Source of the DNA: Carnobacterium divergens DSM 20623
GTDB taxonomy: Bacteria > Bacillota > Bacilli > Lactobacillales > Carnobacteriaceae
Direction of reading: 5' to 3'
Assembly (NCBI RefSeq): GCF_000744255.1
Contig: NZ_JQLO01000001.1
Coordinates: forward strand, 1,116,001 to 1,180,000
Length of the DNA stretch: 64,000 bases
Shown piece after piece: positions 29,347 to 38,242 of the stretch. Position 1 is the stretch's first letter. Each line of letters opens with the position of its first letter. The translations under genes and the position numbers were made by a program. The notes under the pieces are model-generated. The model was not told where the DNA came from. It saw only the letters and a program-made list of their open reading frames with translations, and did not search any database.

Positions 29347-30660
29347 TTATTCCACAAACTCAAATTCATATTTCATAATGCGGACAAGATCGCCATCTTT
29401 GGCGCCCATTTCACGCATTTCTTCATCGATTCCCATCGCACGTAATTGTCTTGCAAAACGCATGACACTTTCATCGGTTTCAAAGTTCGTCATCTTGAAT
29501 AATTTCTCAAGTTTTTCGCCACTAAGAACCCAAGCTGCGTCACTATCACGAGAAATTTCATAGCCTTTTTCTTCTGGTGTATGTTTGTACATAACCGTTT
29601 CGTCCTCATCCACCAATTCATAAAGTGGAAACTCAGGCGTTACTTCAAGGACATCTGCTGTCGCACTTAGTAGGTTGTTTGTTCCTTTATGACTAATTGC
29701 TGAAATTGGGAAAACAGGAATATCATCTTCAAACTCATCTTTTTTAAGAGCTTTTAGTTGTTCCTTGAATTTCTTCAAGTTTTCTTCAGATTCTGGCATG
29801 TCCATTTTATTAGCTACAATTAATTGTGGGCGTTCCATCAAACGTAAGTTGTACGTTTCTAATTCTTTATTGATGGCAACGTAATCTTCATACGGATCAC
29901 GTCCCTCGCTCCCGCTCATATCGATAACATGTAAAATGACACGAGTACGTTCAATATGACGTAAGAATTGTGTTCCTAAACCAATTCCTTGCGAAGCTCC
30001 TTCAATCAATCCTGGTAAATCGGCCATAACAAAGCTACGTCCATCTTCTGCTTGCACCATTCCTAAGTTAGGAACTAATGTTGTAAAATGATACGCACCG
30101 ATTTTTGGGCGCGCTTTTGAAACGATTGATAAAATAGTTGATTTTCCAACAGATGGGAATCCAACAAGTCCAACGTCAGCTAATACTTTTAATTCAAGCT
30201 CAATATGACGTTCTTGTCCTGGTTCACCATTTTCAGCGATTTCTGGAGCAGGGTTTCTAGCAGAAGCAAAACGAATATTGCCACGTCCACCACGTCCACC
30301 TTTTGCCACAACTAATTCTTGACCATCAAGAACTAAGTCACCTAGTACTAAACCAGAATCCATATCCTTCACTGTCGTACCTTGTGGAACTTTAATATAC
30401 GTATCCCCAGCGCCACGACCGTGCATTCCTTTGCTCATTCCTTTTTCGCCATCTTCCGCTTTAAAACGACGTGTAAAACGGAAGTCCATTAACGTTCTCA
30501 AACCTTCATCGACTACAAAAATAATGTTTCCACCATTTCCGCCATCTCCACCGGCTGGTCCACCATCTGGTACATATTTTTCGCGACGGAAAGCAACCAT
30601 CCCATTTCCACCTGCACCTGCTTTAACACTAATTGTCACTTGATCTAAAAACATTGACAT
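29347..30660 (-). CDS. obg: GTPase Obg (CgtA)
   Basis: This essential GTPase of large-ribosomal-subunit assembly and stress control has 437 residues in the three-domain Gram-positive form. The Gly-rich Obg domain begins [17 protein letters not shown]. The G domain has GFPSVGKST near residue 165, DLPGLIEGA and NKMD. A C-terminal OCT domain lies at about 355-430. AGGAGG lies 9 nt before ATG 30660. Confidence 0.97.
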   Translation of the reverse strand: MSMFLDQVTISVKAGAGGNGMVAFRREKYVPDGGPAGGDGGNGGNIIFVVDEGLRTLMDFRFTRRFKAEDGEKGMSKGMHGRGAGDTYIKVPQGTTVKDMDSGLVLGDLVLDGQELVVAKGGRGGRGNIRFASARNPAPEIAENGEPGQERHIELELKVLADVGLVGFPSVGKSTILSIVSKARPKIGAYHFTTLVPNLGMVQAEDGRSFVMADLPGLIEGASQGIGLGTQFLRHIERTRVILHVIDMSGSEGRDPYEDYVAINKELETYNLRLMERPQLIVANKMDMPESEENLKKFKEQLKALKKDEFEDDIPVFPISAISHKGTNNLLSATADVLEVTPEFPLYELVDEDETVMYKHTPEEKGYEISRDSDAAWVLSGEKLEKLFKMTNFETDESVMRFARQLRAMGIDEEMREMGAKDGDLVRIMKYEFEFVE

Positions 30661-30980
30661 CTTTTATTTCCTCCTCATTTTATGAGTTTGTGAGATTTTC
30701 ATCTAATTATATATAAATTCATGCTTATCATTGGACTTTTGTGAATAATCTAAGTGTTACATTTGTTCCAAGATGTAATTTAAGATGCGATTTTATCATC
30801 ACGAATCCTCTAAAAATGAGATATTGTTCAGTATATCCCACATTCGTCCATGTTCTATTGTACTTGTGAATAGAAGCTTTGTCTATAAAGATTCCTTAGA
30901 TTTATCATTTTTTTATAAAAACATTTGTTCATTTAAAAATATAAAGAGCTCATTCATCGCTTTGATGAATGAGCTATCCG
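30661..30980. other. 320-bp spacer between obg and the MupG-like gene
   Basis: At 30947-30975 a perfect 12-bp hairpin (agctcattcatc and complement) terminates the MupG-like gene on the minus strand, with a T-rich run beyond it. A TATAAT for obg lies at 30706-30711 on the minus strand with a poor -35. No gene is supported; a plus-strand open frame here lacks a ribosome-binding site. Confidence 0.7.
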
Positions 30981-32072
30981 TTATTTATTTTCGATTAATT
31001 TAAAGTTTGACCATGGTTTCAAGAAGTCTAATAAAAATAATTCATCCTCGCTAATTCGGCCTACAACGTTCACACGTCCAGTATTTTTCATTTCTTTCAA
31101 AGCGATTTGACACTCACCTTTATATTGTCCAAAATCAACATTATCAACTAATAAGTCTCCTTTAATCATATCACGTGTATCATGTGGTGGAAAAGCTTCG
31201 TCTTTATATTTGATACGAGTCATTGTTGAACGTAAAATATATGCCGAACGATCGCCTCGATAACTATGAAGTTCATCAAGAATCACCTTACGTTCCACTT
31301 CACTGATGGTCGCATCTAAATCAACCTTAACAGATGGATAAGGGGCATTGAACGCTTCTGCCATTGCTTTTAATTCAGCTTCAGAAGCATAAGCATTTCC
31401 GATAATGATGTCATCAATCAAATCAGTTAATACATAATGTTTAACTTGTGTAGCAATCTCTAAATCACGATGATCTTCTAATGTACAAAGACCGTCTTGG
31501 GTTGGCCAAGGACCAAAAGTAGCCTCATGAGAATTTACAAAGGCTGCAGTGTTAAGATTGTGGTTTCGGTATTGATTTGAACAAAATACAAAATGATTGT
31601 ATTCCAAACCAGAATAACGATGTGGATAAAAATTATGGGACCCTAATAAGTTTTCTCGATTTGGCGAGTAACTCATAATGCTTTCAATATAATTGGTTCC
31701 AGAGCTCATGTTTACTTCAATTTTGATGCCATAAGGATTACGCGTCATACGTGCTTCTTCTTGACCAGTAAAACCTAGATCTAAACGAATGCCGTATGCT
31801 CCCATTTCATGGAAAAACGATAAATCATCGTAGGATATTTTTAATTGTTCAAAAAGAGCAGGATTAATATCCACCATAACTTCCATATCCAAACTGTTTG
31901 CGTAAGCTATCACTTTTTTAAAGCCATTTAAAACGGCATCGCCATCACCATCGACTTCTAATAAACTTGTAAAAACGCGTTTGTAGCCATACTGATGTGC
32001 TAAATCTAAATATTTTTTATCTTGTTCAAAAGTTGAACGTTCTGGATAGATTGAAACTCCTAATTTTCCCAT
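30981..32072 (-). CDS. MupG-like TIM-barrel protein (DUF871)
   Basis: This protein of 363 residues matches the DUF871 family, whose characterised member MupG is a 6-phospho-N-acetylmuramidase that splits MurNAc-6P-GlcNAc during cell-wall recycling. Family features seen are KLGVSIYPE at the start, DINPALFE near residue 77, GIRLDLGFTGQEEA near residue 103 and HNFYPHRYSGL near residue 155, plus a C-terminal beta-barrel-like part. I place the start at ATG 32072, since GGAGGG lies 10 nt upstream and overlaps an earlier ATG at 32090. No murQ or murP is nearby, so the exact substrate is uncertain. Confidence 0.82.
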   Translation of the reverse strand: MGKLGVSIYPERSTFEQDKKYLDLAHQYGYKRVFTSLLEVDGDGDAVLNGFKKVIAYANSLDMEVMVDINPALFEQLKISYDDLSFFHEMGAYGIRLDLGFTGQEEARMTRNPYGIKIEVNMSSGTNYIESIMSYSPNRENLLGSHNFYPHRYSGLEYNHFVFCSNQYRNHNLNTAAFVNSHEATFGPWPTQDGLCTLEDHRDLEIATQVKHYVLTDLIDDIIIGNAYASEAELKAMAEAFNAPYPSVKVDLDATISEVERKVILDELHSYRGDRSAYILRSTMTRIKYKDEAFPPHDTRDMIKGDLLVDNVDFGQYKGECQIALKEMKNTGRVNVVGRISEDELFLLDFLKPWSNFKLIENK

Positions 32073-32386
32073 ATGATTGAGACCCTCCATACTTCAAATA
32101 GATGATTTTTTAAAACCACCCTCATTCATTTACTCTTTTAGTATAGCAAAAGAGAACACTTTCATCTAGCGGCTTTTTAAAAGTTTTTGCTTTTATGATA
32201 GCGCTTTTCAATTGGTATGATAGCCACTACAAGAAGTGCTTAAACTGAATTGTTTCGCTTTGAAAAAATTGGTATAGACCTAATCTTTTTTTTACCAAAA
32301 ACAAAAAAATGAAAAAAACGACCAGCTATTTCCAAATCATACAAACTAATGTAAAATAGAGGTTGTTCTAAAAATAATCAAAGGAT

Positions 32387-33181
32387 GTGTTTTTAACCAA
32401 AATGAAAAACAAAAAATTAATTTTAGGCGTGATTTTGTTAATTGTTGCTCTTGTTATGATTGTCTTTGGCATAAAATATATGAGCGATCAAAATAAAGAT
32501 GAAACAGCCTCAACAAACGATGAAAGCTCATTAACTTCTGATAGTGCTGAGACCAGTGAAAGTAAAGAAGAAAAAGTTGATTTTTCAAAATTAACACTTC
32601 CTCAACTTTCAAATGTAGTAGCGGAGAATGAAACAGAGTTAGAAATCGTGACTTCAATGGGTTCAATTAAAGTGAAATTATTCCCAGAACTAGCACCAAA
32701 AGCCGTAGAAAACTTTGTAAAACACAGTAAAGACGGTTATTACAACGGTACTCCTTTCCACCGTGTCATCAATGAATTTATGATTCAAGGGGGCGATCCG
32801 CAAGGCAATGGAACTGGTGGAGAAAGTATTTGGGGCAAACCTTTTGGTGTTGAAAAAACTCCTGAACTTTACCATATTCGTGGCGCTTTAGCGATGGCTA
32901 AAACGAATGACCCAATTTCAATTGGAAGTCAATTTTACATTGTTCAAAACGACCAAGATCAAAGCAGCCAAGTCAGCGCTGACGATATGCCAGAAAAAAT
33001 AGTAGAAGCCTACAAAAAAGGTGGTACGCCGTTCCTAGATGGTCAATATACTGTTTTTGGTCAAGTAATTGAGGGAATGGACATTGTTGATAAAATTGCT
33101 GCGCTTCCTGTTGGAGCAAATGATAAACCAAATGAAGAAGTAACTGTTCAACAAATCAATGTTATTAAAGAGGCAAACTAA
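32387..33181 (+). CDS. Membrane-anchored cyclophilin-type peptidyl-prolyl isomerase
   Basis: The N-terminal membrane helix (about 10-30) has no lipobox Cys, so this is a signal-anchor rather than a lipoprotein. A Ser/Glu/Asp-rich linker to about residue 65 comes next, then a cyclophilin domain (about 83-262) with TPFHRVINEFMIQGGDP, GALAMAK and SQFYIVQ. The active-site Arg/Phe/Gln residues are in place. It should act outside the cell in protein folding. The start is uncertain: GTG 32387 directly follows AAAGGAT, while ATG 32402 lies 16 nt from it. Confidence 0.88.
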   Translation: MFLTKMKNKKLILGVILLIVALVMIVFGIKYMSDQNKDETASTNDESSLTSDSAETSESKEEKVDFSKLTLPQLSNVVAENETELEIVTSMGSIKVKLFPELAPKAVENFVKHSKDGYYNGTPFHRVINEFMIQGGDPQGNGTGGESIWGKPFGVEKTPELYHIRGALAMAKTNDPISIGSQFYIVQNDQDQSSQVSADDMPEKIVEAYKKGGTPFLDGQYTVFGQVIEGMDIVDKIAALPVGANDKPNEEVTVQQINVIKEAN

Positions 33182-33197
33182 TTTTAGTAGTTAAAGA

Positions 33198-33246
33198 AAC
33201 CCGCCAAACCCAAATAAATTATTTGGAAGTTTGGCGGGTTCTTTTT
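33198..33246. terminator. Terminator after the cyclophilin gene
   Basis: A perfect 12-bp stem, aacccgccaaac / gtttggcgggtt (33198-33209, 33229-33240), followed by CTTTTT. Confidence 0.9.
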
Positions 33247-33250
33247 ATTA

Positions 33251-34015
33251 TTAAATACTCTTCTTATTGAAAAATATAATCGAAAAAACAATGGAACAAA
33301 CACTGTGCACAACAGACAGTCCAATTAAAAAGGCATAATCTGAAACTACCTGCGTCCCCTCAAGTAATGCCGAGCTATTTGAGATTAACGCTAAAAAATT
33401 AAAATAACGTTGATTTGGTAGTATATTCATAATTAAACATACCCCAATAAATCCTCCCACAAACAATAATCCCCCGTAAGCCGATGACATTATGGTACTT
33501 CCTAAAATAACTACTCCAAGCAAAACTACTCCAAACAGCCAAAGTAAAAATAATGCTGCTCCAACTGTCAAAACAGCTTCTCCCTTCCATAAGGAGATAG
33601 TATATACATAGTTTACGCTAAAACTTCCCACCAAAGACAGTGTCCAAATTAAAATTAGCATCGATATTTTAGCTAAAATCACACTTTGGCGTGGTAAGCC
33701 TTTTGTTAAAAAGTTAACTAATGTCTTTTTTAAAACTTCATTAGAAACTGTTCCACAAAAAACAATTACCATCACTGATAAGCCTAATTGTGGAACATTT
33801 TTAAAAAATTCTCGCCAAGAATCAATCGCTTTTGAAACGGGTAATCTTAAAGACAAGTTATTTGGATAAAAAGACTCCAAAAGCTGAGGAGTCATCTTTG
33901 CCATTAGAGGACTCAGACATCCAATAAAAAAGAATACTATAAAAATAATTAACCACTTCTTCGTACGAAGAAGTTCTAAAAATTCTTTTCGTATAAACGC
34001 ATTGTAGTAATTCAT
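33251..34015 (-). CDS. ABC transporter permease (YtrC/D-like position)
   Basis: This protein of 254 residues has six predicted membrane helices; the first (about 20-38) precedes a 60-residue outside loop. It is of the ABC-2 type and starts MNYYNAFIRKEFLELLRTKK, typical of such permeases. It overlaps the ATPase gene by 4 nt and is last in the five-gene operon 36668-33251. Such operons in Firmicutes answer cell-wall-active compounds; the substrate here is unknown. Confidence 0.82.
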   Translation of the reverse strand: MNYYNAFIRKEFLELLRTKKWLIIFIVFFFIGCLSPLMAKMTPQLLESFYPNNLSLRLPVSKAIDSWREFFKNVPQLGLSVMVIVFCGTVSNEVLKKTLVNFLTKGLPRQSVILAKISMLILIWTLSLVGSFSVNYVYTISLWKGEAVLTVGAALFLLWLFGVVLLGVVILGSTIMSSAYGGLLFVGGFIGVCLIMNILPNQRYFNFLALISNSSALLEGTQVVSDYAFLIGLSVVHSVCSIVFSIIFFNKKSI

Positions 34016-34941
34016 GATACACCTTCTTTAACTTGTTTTTTAAACAATTGATCTAAAGTTTGACTTTTTTCTTCTATTTTTAATGGGAAAATTGTTGTCT
34101 CTAAGAACACACTAAATAAATATTGAAGTAACTCTTGATTTTTAGAGCTTTCAATTGTGAGATTTAAATGTTCAATATCTAATTTATAACTATTATCAAA
34201 CTGCATCATCTTTCTTTTTACTTCCTTTAAATCTTCTATTTTACTAAAGGTAATACGAATAGGCTTTGGTGCTGTTTGTTTTTTAAATTCAGTAATTTCA
34301 CTTGAAAATTGAATTTCACCATCACGAAGAAGAATAACTTGATCACAAATCGAATCTACATCAGATAAAATATGCGTGGAAAAAACAACAGATGTGTGGC
34401 TTTTTATTTTTATAAAAAGCTCAAGAATATCCTTTCTACCGATTGGATCAAGTGCAGATGTTGGTTCATCACAAATTAAAAGTTTAGGCTCATTGATTAA
34501 TGCTTGAGCAACTCCTAATCGTTGCTTCATTCCTCGCGAAAAACCATTGATTTTTGTCTGATTTTTTTTTAATCCGACTAAAGTTAGCAATTCAGCCACT
34601 TTTCTTTGACAGTCTTGATTTGTTAAACCTGAAATCCTACCGCAAAACATTAAATACTCATAACTAGTCATATAACCATAAAACTCCGGTACATCTGGTA
34701 GATATCCAATTAAACGATTTGTGTCATTTTGTCCATAACAAACTGGTTCACCACAAACAAAAATTTTGCCAGAATCTACTTTTAAGAGACCTAAAATCAA
34801 TTTCATCGTCGTTGTTTTCCCAGCCCCATTTTCTCCAATAAAGCCCAAAATTGTATTTTCTGGTACTTCAAAAGATACTTTGTTAAGAACTTGTTTGTTC
34901 CCTAATTTTTTTGATAACTGTTCAATTTTTAAAATAGTCAT
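34012..34941 (-). CDS. ABC transporter ATP-binding protein
   Basis: This 309-residue BcrA/YtrB-like ATPase has Walker A GENGAGKTT near residue 37, signature FSRGMKQRLG near residue 135, Walker [14 protein letters not shown], and a roughly 90-residue C-terminal extension. It pairs with the downstream permease, overlapping it by 4 nt, and overlaps the PLDc_N gene upstream by 4 nt. Tight coupling suggests a stoichiometric complex. Confidence 0.92.
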   Translation of the reverse strand: MTILKIEQLSKKLGNKQVLNKVSFEVPENTILGFIGENGAGKTTTMKLILGLLKVDSGKIFVCGEPVCYGQNDTNRLIGYLPDVPEFYGYMTSYEYLMFCGRISGLTNQDCQRKVAELLTLVGLKKNQTKINGFSRGMKQRLGVAQALINEPKLLICDEPTSALDPIGRKDILELFIKIKSHTSVVFSTHILSDVDSICDQVILLRDGEIQFSSEITEFKKQTAPKPIRITFSKIEDLKEVKRKMMQFDNSYKLDIEHLNLTIESSKNQELLQYLFSVFLETTIFPLKIEEKSQTLDQLFKKQVKEGVS

Positions 34942-35132
34942 TCATTATCCTCCTTTCCAAGAACAAAATATACAATTGATCCAATCAACTGAAATAACAA
35001 AACGATCGTTAGCCAAATCCCTTTATTTCCAAAACGATATCGATCATGGGTCAGTACATGAATAAGAGCAGTCACTGTCACCCCTAATTCGATTACAATA
35101 AGTGGTACAAATAGTATCCAATTATCTCCCAT
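34938..35132 (-). CDS. PLDc_N-domain small membrane protein
   Basis: This protein of 64 residues has two membrane helices (about 5-27 and 38-58) and the KGIWLTIVLLFQLIGSIVYFV pattern of the phospholipase-D N-terminal domain; the family includes immunity-like small proteins. There is no catalytic domain. A strong AGGGGGAG site precedes it. The operon position suggests it helps the ABC complex. Confidence 0.82.
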   Translation of the reverse strand: MGDNWILFVPLIVIELGVTVTALIHVLTHDRYRFGNKGIWLTIVLLFQLIGSIVYFVLGKEDNE

Positions 35133-35158
35133 TTTTTTCTCCCCCTTAGACTAACAAA

Positions 35159-36289
35159 TTATGAAAATAGAAAAATCACGGCAATTGGAAGCACGATCAC
35201 TCCAACCATCATCCCCCATGCCTGCCATCTTGCAAAATTCATACTTGTTCCAATACCAAATCGTTTTTCAACCCAAATCGCTGAATCATTTGGATTAAAA
35301 TAAAAAATACCCAATTTCCAATGACTGTCATCATCATAGTTAGAAACAACTTGATTTTCAGATTGTGAGGGCTCCAATTTACGGTATCGCTCTCCTCCTT
35401 GTCCATATTTTACAGTTAAGAAAAGACTGCCACCAATTAAAATCCCAACAAATCCAATCATGATGATTTGAAAATTCATTGTATCCATCAAATCAAAAAT
35501 ACTGATAAATTGAACCAACATTATGAAACATTGAATCATTATTGACACTAGCAACATATATACCGACCAGGCAAACCGAAAAGCTCGATTTTGGTTAATT
35601 GAAACACTCACTTTACTCGCGTCAATTTGTTGTTTTGCTTTTTGGAAGGAGTAATTACTAAGATACATCACTAACATTAAAATAACTTGGAGCGCAGGCA
35701 ACGCCAATAAACTTTTAACCGATTTTTCAGCAAAGCCATCGGCTACATTTCCAATCGTCCAATGGGTCGTAATAATGGCTGGAATTTTATCAAAATTTGC
35801 AAATGTGATTCCTACGGTAATGATAATTAGGAAAAGATTTGTAATTAAAATAACTGAACCAGGAATAACTAAACGTTGGTTACGATAAGTCGTATCCACT
35901 ACAATTTCTTCCTCAACTTCTGCTGTTTTTGGGATTCTTTTTTTATATTCTTTTATTTGGCCACGAATCCTTAAAAAAAGAAATCCGCTGATTAAAAAAT
36001 AAATAAGCATACTTAGCATTAAATAAACAGCGCTCCATTTGGCCATCGTTTCACTTGAAGCAGAATTTCCTAACCATAGAAATGGTAGTGCTAAAATGAC
36101 TACCGCCACAATATTTAAACTTAAAAATCGGAATTTTAGTGTTCTAATTTTCCCACTGTTTTGAAAACCATTTGGTAACGAGATACCAAATTGACTCGTT
36201 TTTCTTCCATAAAAAGGCGTCAATCCATTAATCACTCCAATTAAAACCAATAACCCTGCCATAAAACAACTAAACAACATCATCTTCAT
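35159..36289 (-). CDS. DUF1648-type multi-pass membrane protein
   Basis: This protein of about 376 residues has eight or so membrane helices. The DUF1648 motif is IPAIITTHWTIGNVADGFAEKS near residues 168-190. The C-terminal portion, IFYFNPNDSAIWVEKRFGIG, is of DUF5808 type. Related proteins in Bacillus sit beside GntR or ArsR regulators and often in membrane-stress operons; biochemical role is unknown. The start is uncertain among GTG 36292, ATG 36289 and ATG 36283. All overlap the regulator's end. Confidence 0.8.
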   Translation of the reverse strand: MKMMLFSCFMAGLLVLIGVINGLTPFYGRKTSQFGISLPNGFQNSGKIRTLKFRFLSLNIVAVVILALPFLWLGNSASSETMAKWSAVYLMLSMLIYFLISGFLFLRIRGQIKEYKKRIPKTAEVEEEIVVDTTYRNQRLVIPGSVILITNLFLIIITVGITFANFDKIPAIITTHWTIGNVADGFAEKSVKSLLALPALQVILMLVMYLSNYSFQKAKQQIDASKVSVSINQNRAFRFAWSVYMLLVSIMIQCFIMLVQFISIFDLMDTMNFQIIMIGFVGILIGGSLFLTVKYGQGGERYRKLEPSQSENQVVSNYDDDSHWKLGIFYFNPNDSAIWVEKRFGIGTSMNFARWQAWGMMVGVIVLPIAVIFLFS

Positions 36290-36668
36290 CACTCTCTTTC
36301 AATATTTTCATTATTTCTGTTTTCAAATCCATTAGCACTTCATCAGATACATTAAAAATCCTGGCATCAATTATTAATTCTTCTAATTTTTCTCGAAATG
36401 CTTTGAATTGGTCTTCCTTCATCATTAAATTGACGGAAGGATTCACCATAAAGCCCTTCTTTTGTTGAACTAGAACTCCTTCTTCTACAAGTAATTTGTA
36501 TGCTTTGTTTACCGTATGAAGATTAATACCTATGTCACTTGCTAAACTTCTAACACTTGGCAGCGACTCACCTGGCATCAGCTCTTTTTTTATGATCCCT
36601 TTTTTAATTTGATAAATCAGCTGTGTATAAATTGGAATTTCACTTGTTGGCTGAATTCTTAAATACAT
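36270..36668 (-). CDS. GntR-family regulator, YtrA subfamily
   Basis: This short GntR regulator of 132 residues has a winged helix at about 10-75 (IYTQLIYQIKKGIIKKEL; LPSVRSLASDIGINLHTVNKAYK) and a helical tail too short to be a ligand domain, as in YtrA. In B. subtilis YtrA represses a cell-wall-antibiotic-induced ABC operon. The same layout (regulator first, ABC genes last) and twin palindromes in the promoter support autorepression here. GGAGGG lies just before ATG 36668. Confidence 0.9.
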   Translation of the reverse strand: MYLRIQPTSEIPIYTQLIYQIKKGIIKKELMPGESLPSVRSLASDIGINLHTVNKAYKLLVEEGVLVQQKKGFMVNPSVNLMMKEDQFKAFREKLEELIIDARIFNVSDEVLMDLKTEIMKILKESDEDDVV

Positions 36669-36691
36669 TTTACCCTCCCCCTCTCCAATTC

Positions 36692-36736
36692 GTTATACAC
36701 ATACTATAACAATAATCGTTATATGTCAACTATAAC
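36692..36736 (-). promoter_or_regulatory. Promoter with twin GTTATA-N7-TATAAC operators
   Basis: Two dyads, each GTTATA-N7-TATAAC, lie at 36692-36710 and 36718-36736, 26 bp apart centre to centre. A minus-strand promoter has a perfect -35 TTGACA (36724-36729) and -10 TAGTAT (36701-36706) with 17-bp spacing. One dyad covers each element. The simplest reading is that the YtrA-like regulator binds both and shuts its own operon. Confidence 0.8.
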
Positions 36737-36839
36737 AAAAAAACATTCTCGCCTTTTAAATTGCTTATGGTATACTAAAAAGTAAGGAAATTTAGCGAGT
36801 GAAGCATACGAAATATATCATAGAAAGAAGCGAAAATAG

Positions 36840-37352
36840 ATGAAATTAACCAAAAGCCTCGAACAAGCCATCTGTATTATTACATTATTGGCTACACAAA
36901 ATAATCAAATCCCAGTCACTTCAACTGTAATCAATCATCGGTTAAATGGATCGCCAACATACATCAAAAAATTAATGCGAAAATTGGTGGTTCATCAGCT
37001 TGTCACTTCTGTTTCAGGCAATAACGGTGGATTCACTTTAGTGAATCCTCCAAACGAGATTTCAATTTTAGAAATTATTGAAGCCGTTGAAGGCCAAATT
37101 AATACGTATCCAAATTCTGGACTAATCGATGTTGTCTTTCAGGATATGCAAGTTGAAGCTCATCAAGGCGATCAAGTTTTAAGTGCTGTTTTTCATCAAG
37201 CAGATACGTTATGGAAAGAGTATTTAGCAAAACAGACGGTGGCCGATTTATTATTCCAAACTCTCGGTCGTGAAGCAACACCAATTCTGAACTGGAATGA
37301 TTTAAGCCAACCTCACGAACGTTTATTTAAAAAAATATTGAAATCAAAATAA
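36840..37352 (+). CDS. Rrf2-family transcriptional regulator (YwnA-like)
   Basis: This protein of 170 residues has an N-terminal winged helix with the Rrf2 pattern: LTKSLEQAICII, GSPTYIKKLMRKL and GNNGGFTLVNPPNEISILEIIEAVEG. It lacks the three-Cys cluster-binding loop of IscR/NsrR, with only one Cys (residue 12). It is therefore of the non-iron-sulfur YwnA type and probably senses something else. It is transcribed alone and diverges from the YtrA operon. Target genes are not evident. Confidence 0.85.
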   Translation: MKLTKSLEQAICIITLLATQNNQIPVTSTVINHRLNGSPTYIKKLMRKLVVHQLVTSVSGNNGGFTLVNPPNEISILEIIEAVEGQINTYPNSGLIDVVFQDMQVEAHQGDQVLSAVFHQADTLWKEYLAKQTVADLLFQTLGREATPILNWNDLSQPHERLFKKILKSK

Positions 37353-37362
37353 CACAACACTT

Positions 37363-37401
37363 AAAAAACAATGTAATGAAGTCCATTACGTTGTTTTTTT
37401 T
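37363..37401 (+). terminator. Terminator after the Rrf2 gene
   Basis: A perfect 16-bp stem, aaaaaacaatgtaatg and complement (37363-37378, 37384-37399), is followed by more T. Confidence 0.88.
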
Positions 37402-37418
37402 GATTCTTACTAAAAAAA

Positions 37419-37475
37419 AGAAAACGTTGACATTTAATGATTGATTTTGACCGTTTTTGATGTTAAACTACTTTT
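37419..37475 (+). promoter_or_regulatory. fru operon control region with cre site
   Basis: AGAAAACGTTGACA (37419-37432) matches the CcpA cre consensus TGWAANCGNTNWCA at 13 of 14 positions and contains a TTGACA. Two TTTTGA-type direct repeats about 10 bp apart follow (from 37445 and 37455), a pattern used by DeoR-type FruR repressors. The -10 is not clear; TTAAAC/TAAACT near 37463 is the best candidate. Confidence 0.6.
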
Positions 37476-37489
37476 GAAGGAGGGATACA

Positions 37490-38242
37490 ATGTTAACAGA
37501 AGAAAGACATGCCCTAATTTTAAAGCGCTTAGTTGATCATGGCGTCATCAAATCTCAAGATTTAATGACTGAACTAAGCTGTTCGGAGTCAACGATTCGA
37601 CGTGACTTAGCGTTATTAGAAGAAACTGGAGAACTCATTCGTATCCACGGTGGCGCTAAACGAAATTTTCATTTAGATGAAGAACAAGACATGAACGAAA
37701 AAACGTTCAAAAACGTTCAAGAGAAAAATTTAATTGCTCAATTAGCGGCGAGTCTTGTCAAAGAAAAAGACACCATCTACATTGATGCTGGTTCCACTAC
37801 TTTAGCCATGATTCCCTTTTTAACACAAAAAGGAATTACTGTTGTTACAAATGGTGTTCAACATGCCTCCCTTCTTGCCGATCATAAAATCAACACCATT
37901 CTAATTGGCGGAAATCTAAAAAACTCCACTAAAGCGATTGTCGGTTCAACAAGCTTAGCAGAAATTGAACGCTATCAATTTAGTAAAACATTCTTAGGAA
38001 TGAATGGAGTTCATCCAGATTTTGGCTTTACTACTCCTGATCCAGAGGAAGCTGCGTTGAAAGCAGCAGCATTAAAAAAAGGGTTTGATATTTATGTATT
38101 ACTTGATGAAACCAAATTTGATAAAGTCAATTTTACAAAGGTTGCTGAGATTGATCAAGCAACTATCGTGACGCAAAAACTGGATCAGCAGAAATACCCA
38201 ACTTATTTTGAAAAAACAACTATTTTAGAGGTGAGAATATGA
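37490..38242 (+). CDS. fruR: Fructose operon repressor, DeoR family
   Basis: This protein of 250 residues has an N-terminal DeoR helix-turn-helix (MLTEERHALILKRL, SESTIRRDLALLE, RIHGGAK) and a C-terminal sugar-phosphate sensor with DAGSTTLAM near residue 97 and VTNGVQHASLL. In such operons the ligand is fructose-1-phosphate. It overlaps fruK by 4 nt and is first in fruRKA, so it should repress its own transcription. A strong GAAGGAGG site precedes it. Confidence 0.93.
   Translation: MLTEERHALILKRLVDHGVIKSQDLMTELSCSESTIRRDLALLEETGELIRIHGGAKRNFHLDEEQDMNEKTFKNVQEKNLIAQLAASLVKEKDTIYIDAGSTTLAMIPFLTQKGITVVTNGVQHASLLADHKINTILIGGNLKNSTKAIVGSTSLAEIERYQFSKTFLGMNGVHPDFGFTTPDPEEAALKAAALKKGFDIYVLLDETKFDKVNFTKVAEIDQATIVTQKLDQQKYPTYFEKTTILEVRI

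Noticed and set aside
30785-31003. Plus-strand 72-codon frame between obg and the MupG-like gene
   Set aside because: It has no ribosome-binding site and runs through the terminator hairpin at 30947-30975.
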